Notes: generated from the sequence alone by a model not told the origin. 64,000 nt of DNA from Nageia nagi (GCA_050084985.1 JBITNC010000001.1:209684001-209748000); one strand, 5' to 3'. Shown: positions 1 through 13,318, numbered from the stretch's first letter. Numbers and translations: made by a program.

Positions 1-1616
1 TGTAGTAGCTATCAAAAATCTTCTTCTCCTTTGATGGGCTACATGTGTGAATCCATCATTATCCATATTCTTATCATTTCTAGTAGTATTGTTTTGCCTT
101 GCATAAGACGATTTTGCTTGATTGATCAGTTTATTTTTTTCCTTGATTTCTAATTTTTTATTTGCATCTTTGGAGGTTTTTCTTTCTTCAAAACCTAGAC
201 CAAATTTAATATTTGGTGATCTTTATCTATTTAACATTTCATCTAACTTTAAATATCCTCCATTGAGTTTATGATACCCACTAACCTTATGACTCATCTC
301 TTCTAGTTGAAGACTTAACCATATAATCTTTGCTTCTAATTTGTTATAGTATTCAATGTTGGTAGTGAATTGTTCTTCAAGATCCTCTATTAGTTTTTGC
401 ATTTCTTCTACCTATACTTTTAAGATTATGATGATTTCATTTGCATAATTAATTTTTCAAGAATTTTTCTTATGCTTTTTCTTTTTTATATCTAATTATT
501 CTATAGTTGCAATTATTTCTCCTTCAAAATTGACTTCTGTTTCAATTTCTTCTTCTTCAATATCTTCTTCTTAAATTTCTTCTTCTTCAATTTCTTCTTC
601 TAATTTTTATTTTATTTCTAATTTTTCCTCTATGAATGCCATGAAGAGAGTTTCATCAATTTTTTCTTCTAGTTCTTCATTTGAGCTAGCTTTTGATAAA
701 CTAATATTCTTGGAAGTAAAGTTGTTCTTCCTAAAATTACCTTTTCTAAAATTTGATTTTGTCTTCCAACCACTTCTCTCTTTGTGCAAACTTTCATCAT
801 CTTGGTTCTTTTCTTTGTGCGGATATTTTATTGCAAAATGCCCTATGTCTCCATAATTGAAACATTTAAAAGGTAATTTTTCTTTTCCCATTTTTAGCTT
901 TCTAATAAAGTATGCTTCTAATGCATATTAAGATTCTTCTTCTTGTGATCCCTATTTTTCTTTTATATTTTTTTTTCTTTGAAAGTAGCTTCCCTATATA
1001 TGGATTTGGACTTATCAACTCTCATTTCATAAGCTATTAGTGAACCATGCATTTCATCCACACTAAAAGCATTTAAATCTTTTACTTCTTCTATAGTAGA
1101 AACTTGTGAATCAAATCTTTAAGGAAGTGAATGTAATACCTTTTTCATAATGATTAAGTCTTCAATCTTTTCTTTGAGGCCTCTAATCACATTGATCACT
1201 TAATTGACCCTTAGCATGTATGTTTCGATATATTCATCTTCATTCATCCTTCAATTCTCAAAATGCACTCAATGAGTTTGAAGCTTAGTCTCCTTTATCT
1301 TCACATCTTCCTCATGAATACTTTTTATTTTATCCTATATTTATTTTTTCGACTCATACTTCATCACTTTTACTAGTTCACTATCCACTAATCTATACAT
1401 GATGGCATTCTTGGCCTTTGAGTTATTTTCATATGCCTTATTATCTACTACATCTATAATAGGCATGTAAGGTGTGGTATAGCCATTTTTTTTAGCCTTT
1501 TAAATCTTATATCCCAAGGCACTAAGATATGTCTATATCCTAACTCTCTAAAAAGCATAGTTAGTGTTGTAAAATAATTAAGCTTTGTTTGAAGAAAACC
1601 CTTAACCTGAAGCCAT
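1..1616 (-). pseudogene. C0 Copia gag, degenerate
   Basis: The gag polyprotein would form the particle and bind RNA. The start codon lies at 1616-1614, about 40 bases past the primer site. Early codons contain several stops (within 30 codons), so it is not translatable. A stretch around 1430-1330 reads as a UBN2/DUF4219-like gag (for example KNAIMYRLVDSELVKVM). The only sizeable open frame, 891-607, carries a decayed zinc knuckle, CFNYGDIGHFAIKYP, in which two of the CCHC cysteines are tyrosine. It is followed by basic Lys/Asn-rich and then Glu-rich sequence. Below 600 the frame becomes acidic and coiled-coil-like (EEIEEEEI, MQKLIEDLEEQF), with further stops. Protease and pol lie outside the window. 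Confidence 0.7.
541..602. repeat. TTC-rich simple repeat
   Basis: Imperfect repeats of (TTC)n with TTCAATTTC interruptions. On the minus strand it encodes runs of glutamate in the C0 gag tail, so it is probably a purine-rich coding stretch that slipped rather than an independent microsatellite. Confidence 0.7.
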
Positions 1617-1654
1617 TATGTTACATTCAAGATCTCCCTAGTAAATTGAAATAG

Positions 1655-1672
1655 GAACCTACTTTGATACCA
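1655..1672 (-). promoter_or_regulatory. C0 primer-binding site
   Basis: On the minus strand the sequence reads TGGTATCAAAGTAGGTTC, which matches the start of the plant initiator-Met tRNA primer site (TGGTATCAGAGC) with one early change. It sits directly below the putative LTR end and 39 bases above the gag start. Confidence 0.7.
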
Positions 1673-1674
1673 AT

Positions 1675-3390
1675 TATTAAACTTTGTGTGACATTAAGAG
1701 GAGGGGTTAATTAGTGTGTCTAAAAACTAAATGCAATTTTTTTACTTTTGAAATCAAGGTGATGCAAAATTGAAATTAAATGAGTAAGCACATCAAAAAC
1801 AACATACAACATAAGATGTAACAAGGTTTACCAATTTTGCTACATCCCTAAAAATAACTACTTGGAATCCAATTCAAATCCAACTATAAAAATCTTACAA
1901 TATTTTGTAGCACCCACTATAAATAATAGCATCAACTACCCTATCATTCTATAACACCAACTACAAGGAGCATCAAATCCTCTTGCCAAGCACCCACTTG
2001 ATAAACTCAAACAAAGAATATAAAGGATTTATTACATTTCACACAAGATCCTAAATGATATAGCTCAAAAACCTTACCTCTACTCACTCTTTAATCATTT
2101 TTATTTATTTTTTTTAAAAAACTCCACAACCAAATTTGTAGTTTATACTATTTCACTTTGCACACCTATCATCTAAAAATGACCCAAAATGGACCAAGAA
2201 ACTATTGCTAAAATACTCAAAGGATTGTCATTATTCAAATTAAAAAAACATATTAAATTCTAATTCAAAATTGATATGACTTCTTACACATATATAGAAC
2301 TTTCAACACTTATAGAACTATAAAGAAATCATTCCTTACAAATGCATTCATTACTCACATATACTTCACACACTGCTCAAAATAATACTACATTACTAAC
2401 ACACAAACCTAAGAAAATCAAAATATTTTGAAATTGGTTCATAAAAATACATCAATTGGATCAAAAACACGTGTTCCATATCAATATGGCATGAAATGGT
2501 ATTATAATTTTTGCATAAGTATCAAATGACCTTTATTAACTTGTATTTGTTTTAGATATTCTCAATAGGAAATAGTTTTTTTAAAGAGACACCATATCAT
2601 AAAAATTCTCCAATATAAAAATTTATTTTAATAATAAATAAAATATATTATCAAAAACTTATTCACCCAATAGTCAAACTTAGTTAAAAATTATTCAACT
2701 ACATGTCACTTAAAGAAAGAAAATAATTACACACAACAAGGATGCCTCAAATAATCTACCAAGTATCATAACTAGACTAGATTCATTACATCAAACATTT
2801 CACAAGTTTTCTCAAAAAACCATAACAAACATTTTCTCAAAAAATACACTGCCAAAATTGGGCTCAACACTTAGCAAAAAATTTTCCTATCATTTTCTCA
2901 AACACATACTAGGCATCCTCATTCATTGGCTTCTAGACCTCATATTGAGATGAACCAAAAACCAAAGTTATGAGATATTTCATGATAATTGTAGATATAC
3001 AACCAAAAATCAAATATCTCAACTCAAACTCATGGAATTCCTCTTTTTCTTTATTTTCCCAAAAAGTACAACAAACTACAAAAAGTTACTAAGTGGCATT
3101 TTGTAACTTGTACCATTTTTGTCTCAATTTTTTCCTTAATCTAAAATGTGGAACATGTCTTTGTCATATATAGTACTATATATGTTCTAAATTTCAACTT
3201 TTGAATCATCATCATTTTCTTGCAATTTGACTTGCATAAAGCTAATTTCATCCAAATTTGTAACTTCTCCAAAATCCATAAGAATGCCCAAAAATGAACT
3301 AATATAAACTTTGACCATTCCAATGTTGTACAAAAGTTTATTATCAATACAAAAATTGATTCAAACTATATATGATTGTTCCTTACCTTC
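1675..3390 (-). repeat. C0 putative 5' LTR
   Basis: AT-rich non-coding sequence directly upstream (minus strand) of the primer site. Its inner edge contains a stretch near 1690-1725 (AAGAGGAGGGGTTAATTAG) of a kind common at the ends of plant Copia LTRs. No partner LTR is in the window, so length and outer boundary cannot be verified. Apart from this I see no gene in the interval. Confidence 0.4.
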
Positions 3391-5628
3391 CATTTGTATT
3401 TGGCCCCCCTTGACAACTTTTGGTAACTCATGAAAACTTTTTATCCCTTTATCATTTTTGCGCTTGACAACTTTGTAAATCTTGTCAATGTCATTCTTGT
3501 GACATGTATAACCATGCAAACCTTATGCATATTGATCTCATTATGTTGAAAATAATTAAAACATTGTTGCACTATACTCAACAATGTTGAAGGAACATAT
3601 TGCATGTACTTGATAAATGGTCTACCTAGGAGGATATTATATTGTGTAATATCACCTTGGATAACTTGTAATATTATTTACACTATTTTTGATCCTACCA
3701 TAATGGGTAAAGAAATTAATCCTATAGTTGGGAGAAGAGCATCATTAAATGTTTTTAATTGTAAGAAAGGTGCATTAATATGCTAAAAAGAAATATTCAA
3801 ATTTTTAAATGTAGTTGTTGGAATAATATTTATAATTGATCCTTCATCAATCAATATCCTTTTAAATATTTTTCCATCAACATTAAAAATAATGTGTAAT
3901 GGTGGATATGACTCTAATGCCCCTTTCCAATCTTTTTCTTTGTCATCATAAATAGTTGTTGTAGGTTTTTGAATCATTTTAATATTTCTCATAAAAGTTG
4001 CAATACTTTCTAGGTCATTGATGTCTAATTCAAATCTTTGTAGTATTTGATTCATCACATCCTTATGATCTTTATATTGTCGCATAAAGTCAAACAAACA
4101 TAATTTTACTTGTGAAATATTTAATTGTTGTTGTAATGCACCTTTCATAGAAACCTTAGGAAGTTGAGGTCTAGGTATAGGAGATTGCATATAAACTCTC
4201 TCTTCTTGATCATTTGATACACCATTTTGTTTCCCTTAGGCTTTTTGAGCTCTTATGGAAAATACTTATCATACCTACAAAACTTGAACCATTTGGACTC
4301 CATTTATATATTACTTACCTTTCATTTGTATTCAAAGAAATACTATTAGCAAGATGTTATGGAAGTATATATTGATAGATTCCTAAGTTTTCATTAGGAA
4401 TGGTAACATGATTATCCACTTCCAACTTTCCACTATCGATCAAATCTTGAATTGCATTCTTCAAAGATCTACATTTGTTTGTATCATGACCATTTTGATT
4501 ATGGAAATGGTAGAATTCCTCTTCATTATAGAATTTATTTTCTTTAGTTTTAAGACTTTCTAATGTAATCATATTATGATCACATAATTTTTTTTGAATA
4601 TCATAAGCAAGTTTTGATAAGGATGCATACTTTCATTTTGGATTAGATTCTCTTTAAACCTCATATTTTTGTGTTGGTTCATTCTCTTTTGAAATGGAGA
4701 CCTTATTAGCTGGTAAATATTTATCTATTTGCATTTTATTTTTCACATGACCTTCATGTTCTATACTTTTTATCTCTCCATGTTGAATCGTCACTCTTGC
4801 AATAATAATTGCTTTAGAAATAGCTTCTTCAAAGGTCTTATGTTGTTGAATTATCAATGTACTAGCAATAGGTCACAAATAAATTTGATTAAATAATTTG
4901 ATCAATTCCTCTTGATTTAAAGTATAAGGCATGCTTGTTAACACCACCCTCCATTATGAAATGAAATCAATAACTAATTCATAAAGAAATTGTTACAATC
5001 ATGTAAGATAAATGATAGATGTTTTATCTTTAACATTAATCCTAAAATGTTCATCAAAAAAATTTTCCAATTGAGAATAAGATTTAATGCTATATTATAG
5101 AAAATTATTGTACCAATCCATGGATTTTCTAGTAAGTGTCATAGGTAAATTAAGTAACATTAATGCATCATCATTAGCAATTAAATAACTAGAGTATTTA
5201 AATTTTATTAGATGTTCATTATGATATTCCTACTCCTTAAAAAGGTTCAATTTTTTGAATCTCAAACTTGTAAGGAATTTGTTTTTTCAACACACTAGGA
5301 TGTATAGGCTCATTGCAAATAGTTTCATAAGATAATGTCTTCTTATCTTGCTTATACAACTTTTCTTCTACATATTTTAATCATTTTAAAACATCATTGT
5401 CCTCTTTTGTTACCCTTTCTAATGGTTGAGTATGTTCATAGTTAGGACACTCTTCATATCTTAGGTATGTCTCTTCTTCAATATAATTTAACTCTTCAAG
5501 ATTGTTTTATTCTTGATACCCTTGGGAGGGCTCATATTGATATTCTAAAGGTGTCCTTGCCTCATAATACTCCTCAACATAAGGTATTCTTTGTAATTAA
5601 GATTATTGAGGAGTTTTAAGAATACATT
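3391..5628 (-). pseudogene. G1 gag (C-terminal part), zinc finger and protease, broken
   Basis: Read from 5628 downwards. A region at about 5290-4860 reads as a retrotransposon gag capsid (MDWYNNFL, SYSQLENFFDEHFRI, IDFIS) with several frame breaks. The open frame 4857-4654 is its end (TFEEAISKAIIIARVTI). The frame 4572-4357 carries a zinc-finger-like motif FHNQNGHDTNKC. The frame 4190-3783 is the start of an aspartic protease with the active-site triplet in IDEGSIINIIP. Past the stop the protease continues to about 3600, where ILLGRPFI-like sequence is readable. The active-site triplet is Asp-Glu-Gly rather than Asp-Ser/Thr-Gly, as in G2. No reverse transcriptase follows. Confidence 0.75.
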
Positions 5629-6723
5629 TGTAGACACTCAAAATAAACCCTACATCTAGTTTAACAACATATAAATAAATAAAATAAGTATCTTTTTAAC
5701 ATATATCATACTAAACTAACCATAAATCCTTACACAAGCCTCAAATAAGCTTTAAAACTCCATTATTAGATATATCCTTTTGAATAGATGCAAAATGAGT
5801 GGTCATATGACCCATTTTCATTAAAAAATGACCATTTGGTGATCATTTTAATATTATTATAAAAATTGTGGAAAAATCGTTGACGATCCAATACGATCGT
5901 TGACGATCCTATAGGATCATTGACAATCCCTGACTAATTTTAAGATAGATAAGTCTAAGCCCAAGAATCAAGGCAATAGCCCAGCATGCATGATTTAGGA
6001 TTTTTTATGTAAATTTGGGATAAGAATGCCTCAAAATTTGTATGGGATGTTACCTTGAATTTTGTGCCAGTAAGATAATGTATAACAAATATTTAAGCCT
6101 ATAAATATAAGCTCTGTATATGAACAAAAGGACCCAATTTTCATAAGCAAAGCTCTACCAAGATTAAACCATGAGTTTTGTTAACAAAGATCTGAAGCTG
6201 GATCATTACAAATCTACAATCAAGTACATTTTAATCTTATGTTATTTACTTCTTATTCATATTTAATATATTATTAAGTATGCTTTGATGTTTTGTTCAT
6301 TTTCTGTGTGTAGGGTCAATACAAGAAAAGAATAATAGAAGCAAGCATGAAATAAAATAACCATAAAAAAATACAAAAATTTCAAAATTTGCAAAAGTTC
6401 ACTATAGTGTCAGAAATCATCAACGATCCAGACATCGGTTGATGGTGATTTATTAGATCAATGACAAAATCCAAAAAATTACAAAGTGCACTATAATAGT
6501 GGATACTATCGATGATTCATACATCAATCATTGCCAATCCATACATCAATCATTGTCAATCCATACAGATCGATAATGATCCTTATTGTATTAAATTTCA
6601 TTCAATCTTTTCAGATATAATATCTACATTATTATTGATGTGTAATATTAAATGTGTTCTAATTTATTATGTTGAATAATTAATCTAGCTAAATTGATTT
6701 TTAGGTGCATAATTCAATATACA
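5629..6723 (+). repeat. G2 5' LTR
   Basis: Direct-repeat partner of 26750-27844, same length of 1095 bp. It starts TGTAGACACTC and ends TATACA. It contains clusters of a short motif related to GATCGTTGACGATCC at about 5878-5935 and 6415-6590. A TATAAATATAAG stretch near 6102 is a candidate TATA box (CCTATAAATATAAGCTC). A related LTR terminus is seen in G1. Confidence 0.9.
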
Positions 6724-6728
6724 CAATC

Positions 6729-6747
6729 TGGCACTAGAAGGAGGGCC
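6729..6747 (+). promoter_or_regulatory. G2 primer-binding site region
   Basis: TGGCACTAGAAGGAGGGCC begins five bases after the LTR end. The same string, with TGACACTAG in place of TGGCACTAG, follows the G1 LTR on the minus strand (31163-31140). That conservation between two elements supports it as the primer region. I cannot name the tRNA. Confidence 0.7.
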
Positions 6748-8776
6748 CCTTGCATGCATTCAGAGAATTGGAATTAAAACAAGCTTGAGTTTCTTTTGTT
6801 TTGATCATATTTTGATTCTATTTGCATCTTATGGAACTATAAACTAACTTAATCTATTTCATCTATTGTTTGTTTTTGTTTCTTATTTTTTCTTGGATCA
6901 ATGATGATCAGACCATAATCGCCAACAATCTCTATAAAATCATCAATGATCTCTATCAAAATTCGTATGCTTTCTAATCTATTGTAAATATAAGAATGCA
7001 TAAGTAGGCATCTAAAATGATAGTTGTTAAAATTTGATTGTGATTCCTTTGCCTAGAGTGCATATAGGAGTGGGTAGTAAAAAATTTTAAAATGCATTAT
7101 TTAATATATAAGTGATATTTGTTTATTTTCTTGAGTTAAGGGTACGTACACATTAATACTTTTTATCTCATCTAATTATGCTCTCCCTTTGCACTTTATG
7201 CGATCTAAGGTGACCAGAATAGACTTGATAAGAAGGAATAATTAAATTTATCTTTTCTTTCACACTATTAGTAATTTGGTTAATATAACACACATAATTA
7301 CCTCTTACCATGTCTACCCTTACCACTCCAATGGAGGTCGAAGGGATATGTGACTAGTAAGAGAAGGTAATTTACCACACTTAATACGTCCACCATTGGA
7401 AGGAGTAAATGAATCACACTTAATTTGGAATGAACCTAAGGAAAATAAATCAAGTTTTTGGGTAGTATAAATCATATTAAAAGGTTAATGAATTGGATGG
7501 ATTCAAATATACTAAGTACTTTCACTTAACAAAATATGCTCTCACTTTTGCACTTCAAGCGATCTTAAGTGATCAGAAATAAGTTAAGTGAAAGAGGTAA
7601 AATTTATTCACATCTTATTTGGAAATATACTTCACATTAACACTCTTAAATATGTCTACCCTTACCACTCCGTTAGAGGTCGAAGGGATTTGTGACTCTT
7701 GGAGGAGTAATTGAACCTCACTTAACTAATTCATCTACACTTAATGGCTTCTTACCAAGTCTGCTCTTACCACTCCATTGGAGGTCGAAGAGATATGTGA
7801 CTAGTAAGAAGAGGGAATTTATCACACATAATACTTTCACAGCTAGAAGGGGTTAATTAATGTCATTAAGAGGTTGGATAATGAATCACATTATAATTAA
7901 AAAAAAAAAAGAACAACGGAGTTTATTAAGGTCAAACTCCACTAAAAATAAACTTTTGATTGTATCACATTGAGATAAGATAAGTAAATGGACATGAATG
8001 TTTGGGAGGGTAGTATGCATAAGTGTATTTTACTTGTTTAAATGCATTTCATAAGGCCTTAAAGAAATAATTGAACATTAACAAATTGGATGTTATTACC
8101 AACTGTTAATTCTTACTTCTTGGAACCCACCGACATAACATACTTGAAACCATAGAGCAAGTTACACTTGGAAGTGATGACCAAGGTGACTTTTCCATAG
8201 GTAGGAGTCAAAAAAGAGACTCATCTAGAACCAAGCCAAAAAGCCATAGAGACTTGTAAACATTAATTAGGATTATCCAACCTACCTTGTTTAACACTTG
8301 ACTAGTCAAAACAAACTAGGAAAATTAAAAGGATTAAAAATGACCAACTCATATCGTTCATTTAACTCAGACATTAAAAATATGTGAAAAAGTTAAAAAA
8401 GATAATCACATAATTAAAAGTAAGTTTGCATATAGGATGTTTGTGCATTAAATTATTTTCTCAAAAACATAATATAAAAGATAAAAATAGAGTTTCTTTT
8501 TTACGATGTTTGTTTATAATATTTAAAAAAAAAAATTTACTTAATCGATTCATTAAATCATTTGACACTTAATTAACATATATTGATATATTTCTATTAT
8601 ATGAAAATTCAATAGGTCCTACAAACTAATAGGATTAAAAAGTAATAAAACATTTTTTGAATTTTATCATCATGAGGTTCATCTTAGATGCACTTTTGAA
8701 TTATATTCCATTTCCAATCCAAGTGAAATCCAAAAAATGAGAAGATTGGTTACCTCTTGCTAAACACCCTTTGGAA
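6748..8776 (+). other. G2 untranslated leader with internal repeats
   Basis: About 2 kb without a gene, between the primer site and gag. It holds three diverged copies of a block containing CCACTCCAATGGAGGTCGAA (about 7310-7363, 7652-7703, 7758-7814). It also has two copies of a block containing TATGCTCTC...TTTGCACTT (about 7177 and 7540). The core CTCCAATGGAG is a perfect palindrome around one central base. The same repeats occur, reversed, in the G1 leader (30100-30720). Their conservation in two elements suggests a leader function such as packaging or translation control, but this is inference. Confidence 0.7.
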
Positions 8777-11700
8777 ATGCATCCTACTTCATTCAAGGTT
8801 GCAAAAAATGATCTTCACATTGACATTGAGAATCTTCTAGCATATTTAGCAGAGCTAGAATGATGTTCTATCTCCCTTCTTCAACCTTCAAAGAACCTCA
8901 TTAGATTTTATGAAAAGTTAGGATATGGTTAATCTATTCCTTCATCCTCATCATGGGAAGAGTTCAATATTGAAAACCATAAACTTGACATACAAATTGA
9001 AAATTCTTTAACACATCATGTCAAGTTCAAAGCTAATTGTGCATCTCCTTTTGAGACTATCGAACCTAATGAATCCAGTCTGCTAAGGGATGTATCAAGT
9101 ATTAATGCCAAAGGCCTTGATGCAATATCCTATGCTAAATCATATGACCTCCTAGAGTTAGATACCTTGATGTCTTCACCCCAACCTTGGGATGAATATG
9201 ATATTAAAGAAGAGGAGCTTGACATGAATCTTGAGGACCTTTCAGAACATTCCTTAGAATTGCAATTTCATTCTCCTCACCTTCTTGAGGCAACAAGACC
9301 TTCTATTGATTCCCATGAATCTCATGATATTCTTGAGTTCAAGGATGAAAATTGTTCACTCTCATCACAGGTAGAAATTGAAGAGCCTCACATAAGAATT
9401 AAAAAATCCATAGATTGTATTATTGAATCTCAAGAATTTCAATCACAAAGAAATGAAAAATATAAAAATAAAATTTCCAAATCTAACACACATGAGCTTA
9501 GGAATGAACATTTATGTGGGGAAACAACACATCATGATAATGATACAAAGTTTTATGAGGATGAATGTTGTTCGAACCCACTAAAAATACCTTCAAAATA
9601 TCAAACTAGCTTGATGAAAAATTGGGAATGTGATAAAGAAGATAGCCCTATAACAAATAAATTACTTAGGAATATTTTCTATGATGAAAAAGCTAAGAAT
9701 ATTTTACAAAGGGAATCCCATAAACAACAACAAGCATGTTATTCTTATGATCAACATGATAAAACCTCCAATGAGTTTGTCAAAGAAATGAGACAAGAAG
9801 AGATAAGACAAAAGCATGATGTAAAAACTTATGCAAACCAAAAGAGTCAAGCTTGGGTGTAATTATCATCACCTCTTAATTACCAAGTATGGAGATATCA
9901 AGACTCTTACTCTAATCAACAAACAGAATTGCCTCTCAAGAGCTTATATTATCAACCTCAAAGCCCCTCTTCACAAGCTAGGATAACTAACCCCACCTAT
10001 CAAAAAACACCTCATAGGGCTAAGTCTTGTATGGAAGATTTTGATAGAATGACCTTGTATTCAGTAAGAACCTCACAAAAAATGCCTCAATGTAATATCT
10101 TAAACAAATTCTTCTATGATCCTTACTCCTATGAGAAAACCTCATCGCAAGAAAAACATAAAAAAGCTTTAGCTAGACAATTCAAGGTAGGAGAGATACC
10201 CTCTTTTGCAGAGTTGGAGGCAAAGAGAAAACACATAGAGAGAGATTGTGAAGAAACTATAAACTTTAGTAAAATATATGAATATGTTAAACATAAGTTA
10301 AAATAGGAAGCCAAACTTAAAGAAAATAATATAGAACTCAAAGAAAAAGAAAAGCAAGAGCTTGACAAACAATGACAAATTTTTGATAAGGTAAAATAAG
10401 AAGTTCAAGATAGTTGGTTACTTCATGAGAAGTCTCAACAAAATAAAGTACAACCATCTACAACTCTTAGAAATCCAATGCAAGGGCATCATTTACCTTG
10501 TAATCTTCCATCATTACCATCTTCATCACTATTGTCAAGATCTCTTTTTGATGATGAATCTTATAATTCAAACTTGAAGTCAGAAAAAAAACACCATTCA
10601 TAGAAGATATCAAAAACATCCTCAGGGTAGTTGGATAGATAGTAAATTAGAGGATTTCATGAATAAAGAAATGAATATATCAGGGTTCAATAAGTTGACA
10701 TATAACAATATTTGTAATGAACCCATCCATCCAAGTGTCCCTAAGAAGAAATTACCTTACAACTTTGAAATACCTAAGATAATTCCTTTTACAGGAAATA
10801 AGGATCCTAAGGAACATTTAAGGTGGTTCAAGTTTTCAAATTACCTAATTTATAATTATGAGGTCTTGATGATATGTTTGTTCCCCATGACACTTGCAGC
10901 CCAAGCCCTAGAATGGTATAATAATTTGCCACAACATAGTATTTATTCGTTTTCCCAATTGGCAAACTTGTTCTTACAACATTTTAGGATTTATATCAAA
11001 GAGGAATCTTCTATTATGGATCTTGTAGAACTAAAACAATCTCAAAATGAATCAATTATTGACTTTGTTTCACAATGGAAGGATATACTCTATGTCAGTT
11101 AGTTAAATTATTCAGTCAAAATCATTTAAGGCCTATAGCTAGTATATTACAAATCCAACAATATAATACTCTCGAAGAAGTTATTGCTCAAGCAGTTATA
11201 ATTGAGAAGGTCAAGATTGAATAAGGTGAAATAAATATTATGAGAAAATAAAAATATAAACAAAAATGAGTATTGTAATTATCACCATCAAAGAGGTCAT
11301 AGTATGAAAAATTGTTTAGCATTGAGAAATAGAACTCAAAATTCAATCAAAGATAATAACTTGAAGTTGAAGACCATACTTCTATTTCAAATCAAAATTT
11401 AAAAAATTATCAAGACTCACTTCCTTCATATCAAGTAAATATAGTATCTATTATACCTAATTATAGTCAAGTGACACCCACTTGGAATCCAAGTAATCAA
11501 CCTATTATAAGAATAGTAGGAGTTGATACTAGAACTCAAAACATATAAGAAAAACAAATTGATATATCATATAATCAAAAATCCAAAATGCAAGTTCCTC
11601 CATTGATACATCAGCCTATAATTTCTTTTTATGACCATGAGAGACAACCAAACAAGGGACCTCAAGGGTTAGATCCACCTCTCCATGTCATCGGTAAAGT

Positions 11701-12430
11701 AAATGGTAAAATTGTTAAGAGGATATTAATAGATGAAGGGTCAGATTTCAATATCATATCTACATTGGCATATCACAAATTGAATCTTCCTTTCTCTCAT
11801 ATTTCTTTACCATCATTACAAATAAAAGCATTTAATAATGCATTATGTTCAACAATAGGGTTGATAGTGTTACCCATCACCATTGGATGTAAGATGATAC
11901 AAATATCATTATATATCATTGAAGGAAACATTGAACAATATAATATTCTTTTAGGTAGACCATGGATTCAAGAAATGGAATGTGTCCCATCTACATTTCA
12001 TGGTTGTCTAAAATGCATTCATGAGGGAGTACTCCATTGTGTATGAAGAGATGAAAATCCATACTCACATTATAATATTACAAAATCATCAAAAATAAAA
12101 CCTCCTATGCAAAAGTCAAAGGGGAAATCATCATCCATCTCTACTAGGCAAGGGCATAATCATAAAGATATGAGATGGAAATTAAAATCCAAAGATGATT
12201 ACATCGATGGAATGCAATCATTGAAACAAACTAAGAGAGTGGTAGATCATATAATGAAATAAAACCTAAAGCCTAAGTCAATAAAATACAATAAGTATGG
12301 ACATCATGTTTATCATCATCAACTGGGGCATGATACTAAACATTGCCACCAATTATATCATACCCTTCATGATTTGATGGATGATAGACGATTTGAAGTA
12401 GATATACCTTTATTGATAGATAACAATTTA
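8777..12430 (+). pseudogene. G2 gag-protease polyprotein, broken
   Basis: The most plausible start is ATG at 8777. It opens a frame with in-frame stops at 8861, 8930, 9860 and 10304. Between them it reads as a long hydrophilic, acidic N-terminal region (open 9167-9862 and 9929-10306) followed by a Lys/Glu-rich coiled stretch. A frameshift near 10630 leads to the capsid (10659-11102; DPKEHLRWFKF, LAAQALEWYNNLPQHS, ESIIDFVSQWKD), typical of retrotransposon gag. A zinc finger of CX2HX4HX4C type lies at 11274-11315. After a shift back, the protease occupies 11588-12046 (active-site triplet in LIDEGSDFNII at 11732, ILLGRPWIQEME near its end). A second HX4HX4C-type motif (HHQLGHDTKHC) follows at about 12317-12349. 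No reverse transcriptase follows. Confidence 0.8.
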
Positions 12431-12601
12431 CATCATCTACAAAATACATACATACATTCCACACAATTAAACAATGATGAATTATGTTATTTGCATAAGG
12501 ACATTCAATCTCCTTCACATCGTTCACATTAGGGCAGTCGTCCCCCATCTTACTTTTGATCTCCTCATGTTTTACATAGATCACATTAGAGAAATTGCCC
12601 T

Positions 12602-12606
<5 letters not shown>

Positions 12607-12649
<43 letters not shown>
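12607..12649. repeat. (AT)n microsatellite
   Basis: Uninterrupted alternating AT of about 43 bases at the point where G2 coding similarity ends and its non-coding tail begins. Confidence 0.95.
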
Positions 12650-12651
<2 letters not shown>

Positions 12652-13318
12652 CATTTTATTTTTATCAAAAAAAAAATCATCAAAACATGATTTAGAAATC
12701 ACACAAACATCAAAATATGATTAAAAACTAAAATGATCATATCTAATTTTGAAATAGGTTATAATATGTTTATTGCATTTCCATGTCTTCCCCTTTTTCC
12801 ACCTCATATTCATCCCCCATTATGTTGGAATATTTGAGTATCAGATTATATTCTAACAATTCATCAAGGCATATATACTATACATTATCCATGATCACTT
12901 CCATACCATTATACAAATATGTTTAATACTTATTGTAAAAGAAATAGTTTATGAAATTAATATTCTTATTGACTTTACCAACCTTCATCATGAAATTTTT
13001 AAAAATTTGGATGATAAACAAACATGATTATGATACACTTAAGGTTATTATAGACTCATACACATCTTCACATTTAAATAATCTTAAAACAGTCAAGAAT
13101 GAGGTGTTACAAGAGCATGATTTCAAGCGAAAGTATTATATGTTCATCCTATTATTCACTTCATCTTGAACCCAAGAATCATTTGATAGTTAACAAAAAA
13201 AAAAGAGGTGAAAAGAGATGACAAAAAAAAAATCAAAAGTCAAAACAAAATAAAAAATAAAAATAAAAATTACTACATCATATCAATAATTCTTGGGTGA
13301 TTACAATATCCTCTACCG

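Larger units (their letters stand above)
1..3390 (-). mobile_element. C0: partial Ty1/Copia element (5' end only)
   Basis: This is the 5' part of a minus-strand Copia element that continues beyond the left edge of the window. Read on the minus strand it shows, in order, a putative LTR ending near 1675, a tRNA-Met-type primer site at 1672-1655, and a gag region starting at 1616 that runs down to position 1. The gag is full of stops. The upper limit near 3390 is where Gypsy protease similarity (G1) gives out; no terminal TG or target duplication was found there, so that boundary is approximate. The layout (gag with zinc knuckle followed by a coiled, acidic stretch) recalls SIRE/Maximus-type Copia, but this is inference. 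Confidence 0.6.

Noticed and set aside
3604-3786. Plus-strand open frame of 60 codons
   Set aside because: Antisense of the G1 protease end.
12336-12608. Minus-strand open frame of 90 codons
   Set aside because: Antisense of the second zinc-finger region and its 3' extension in G2; no motif.
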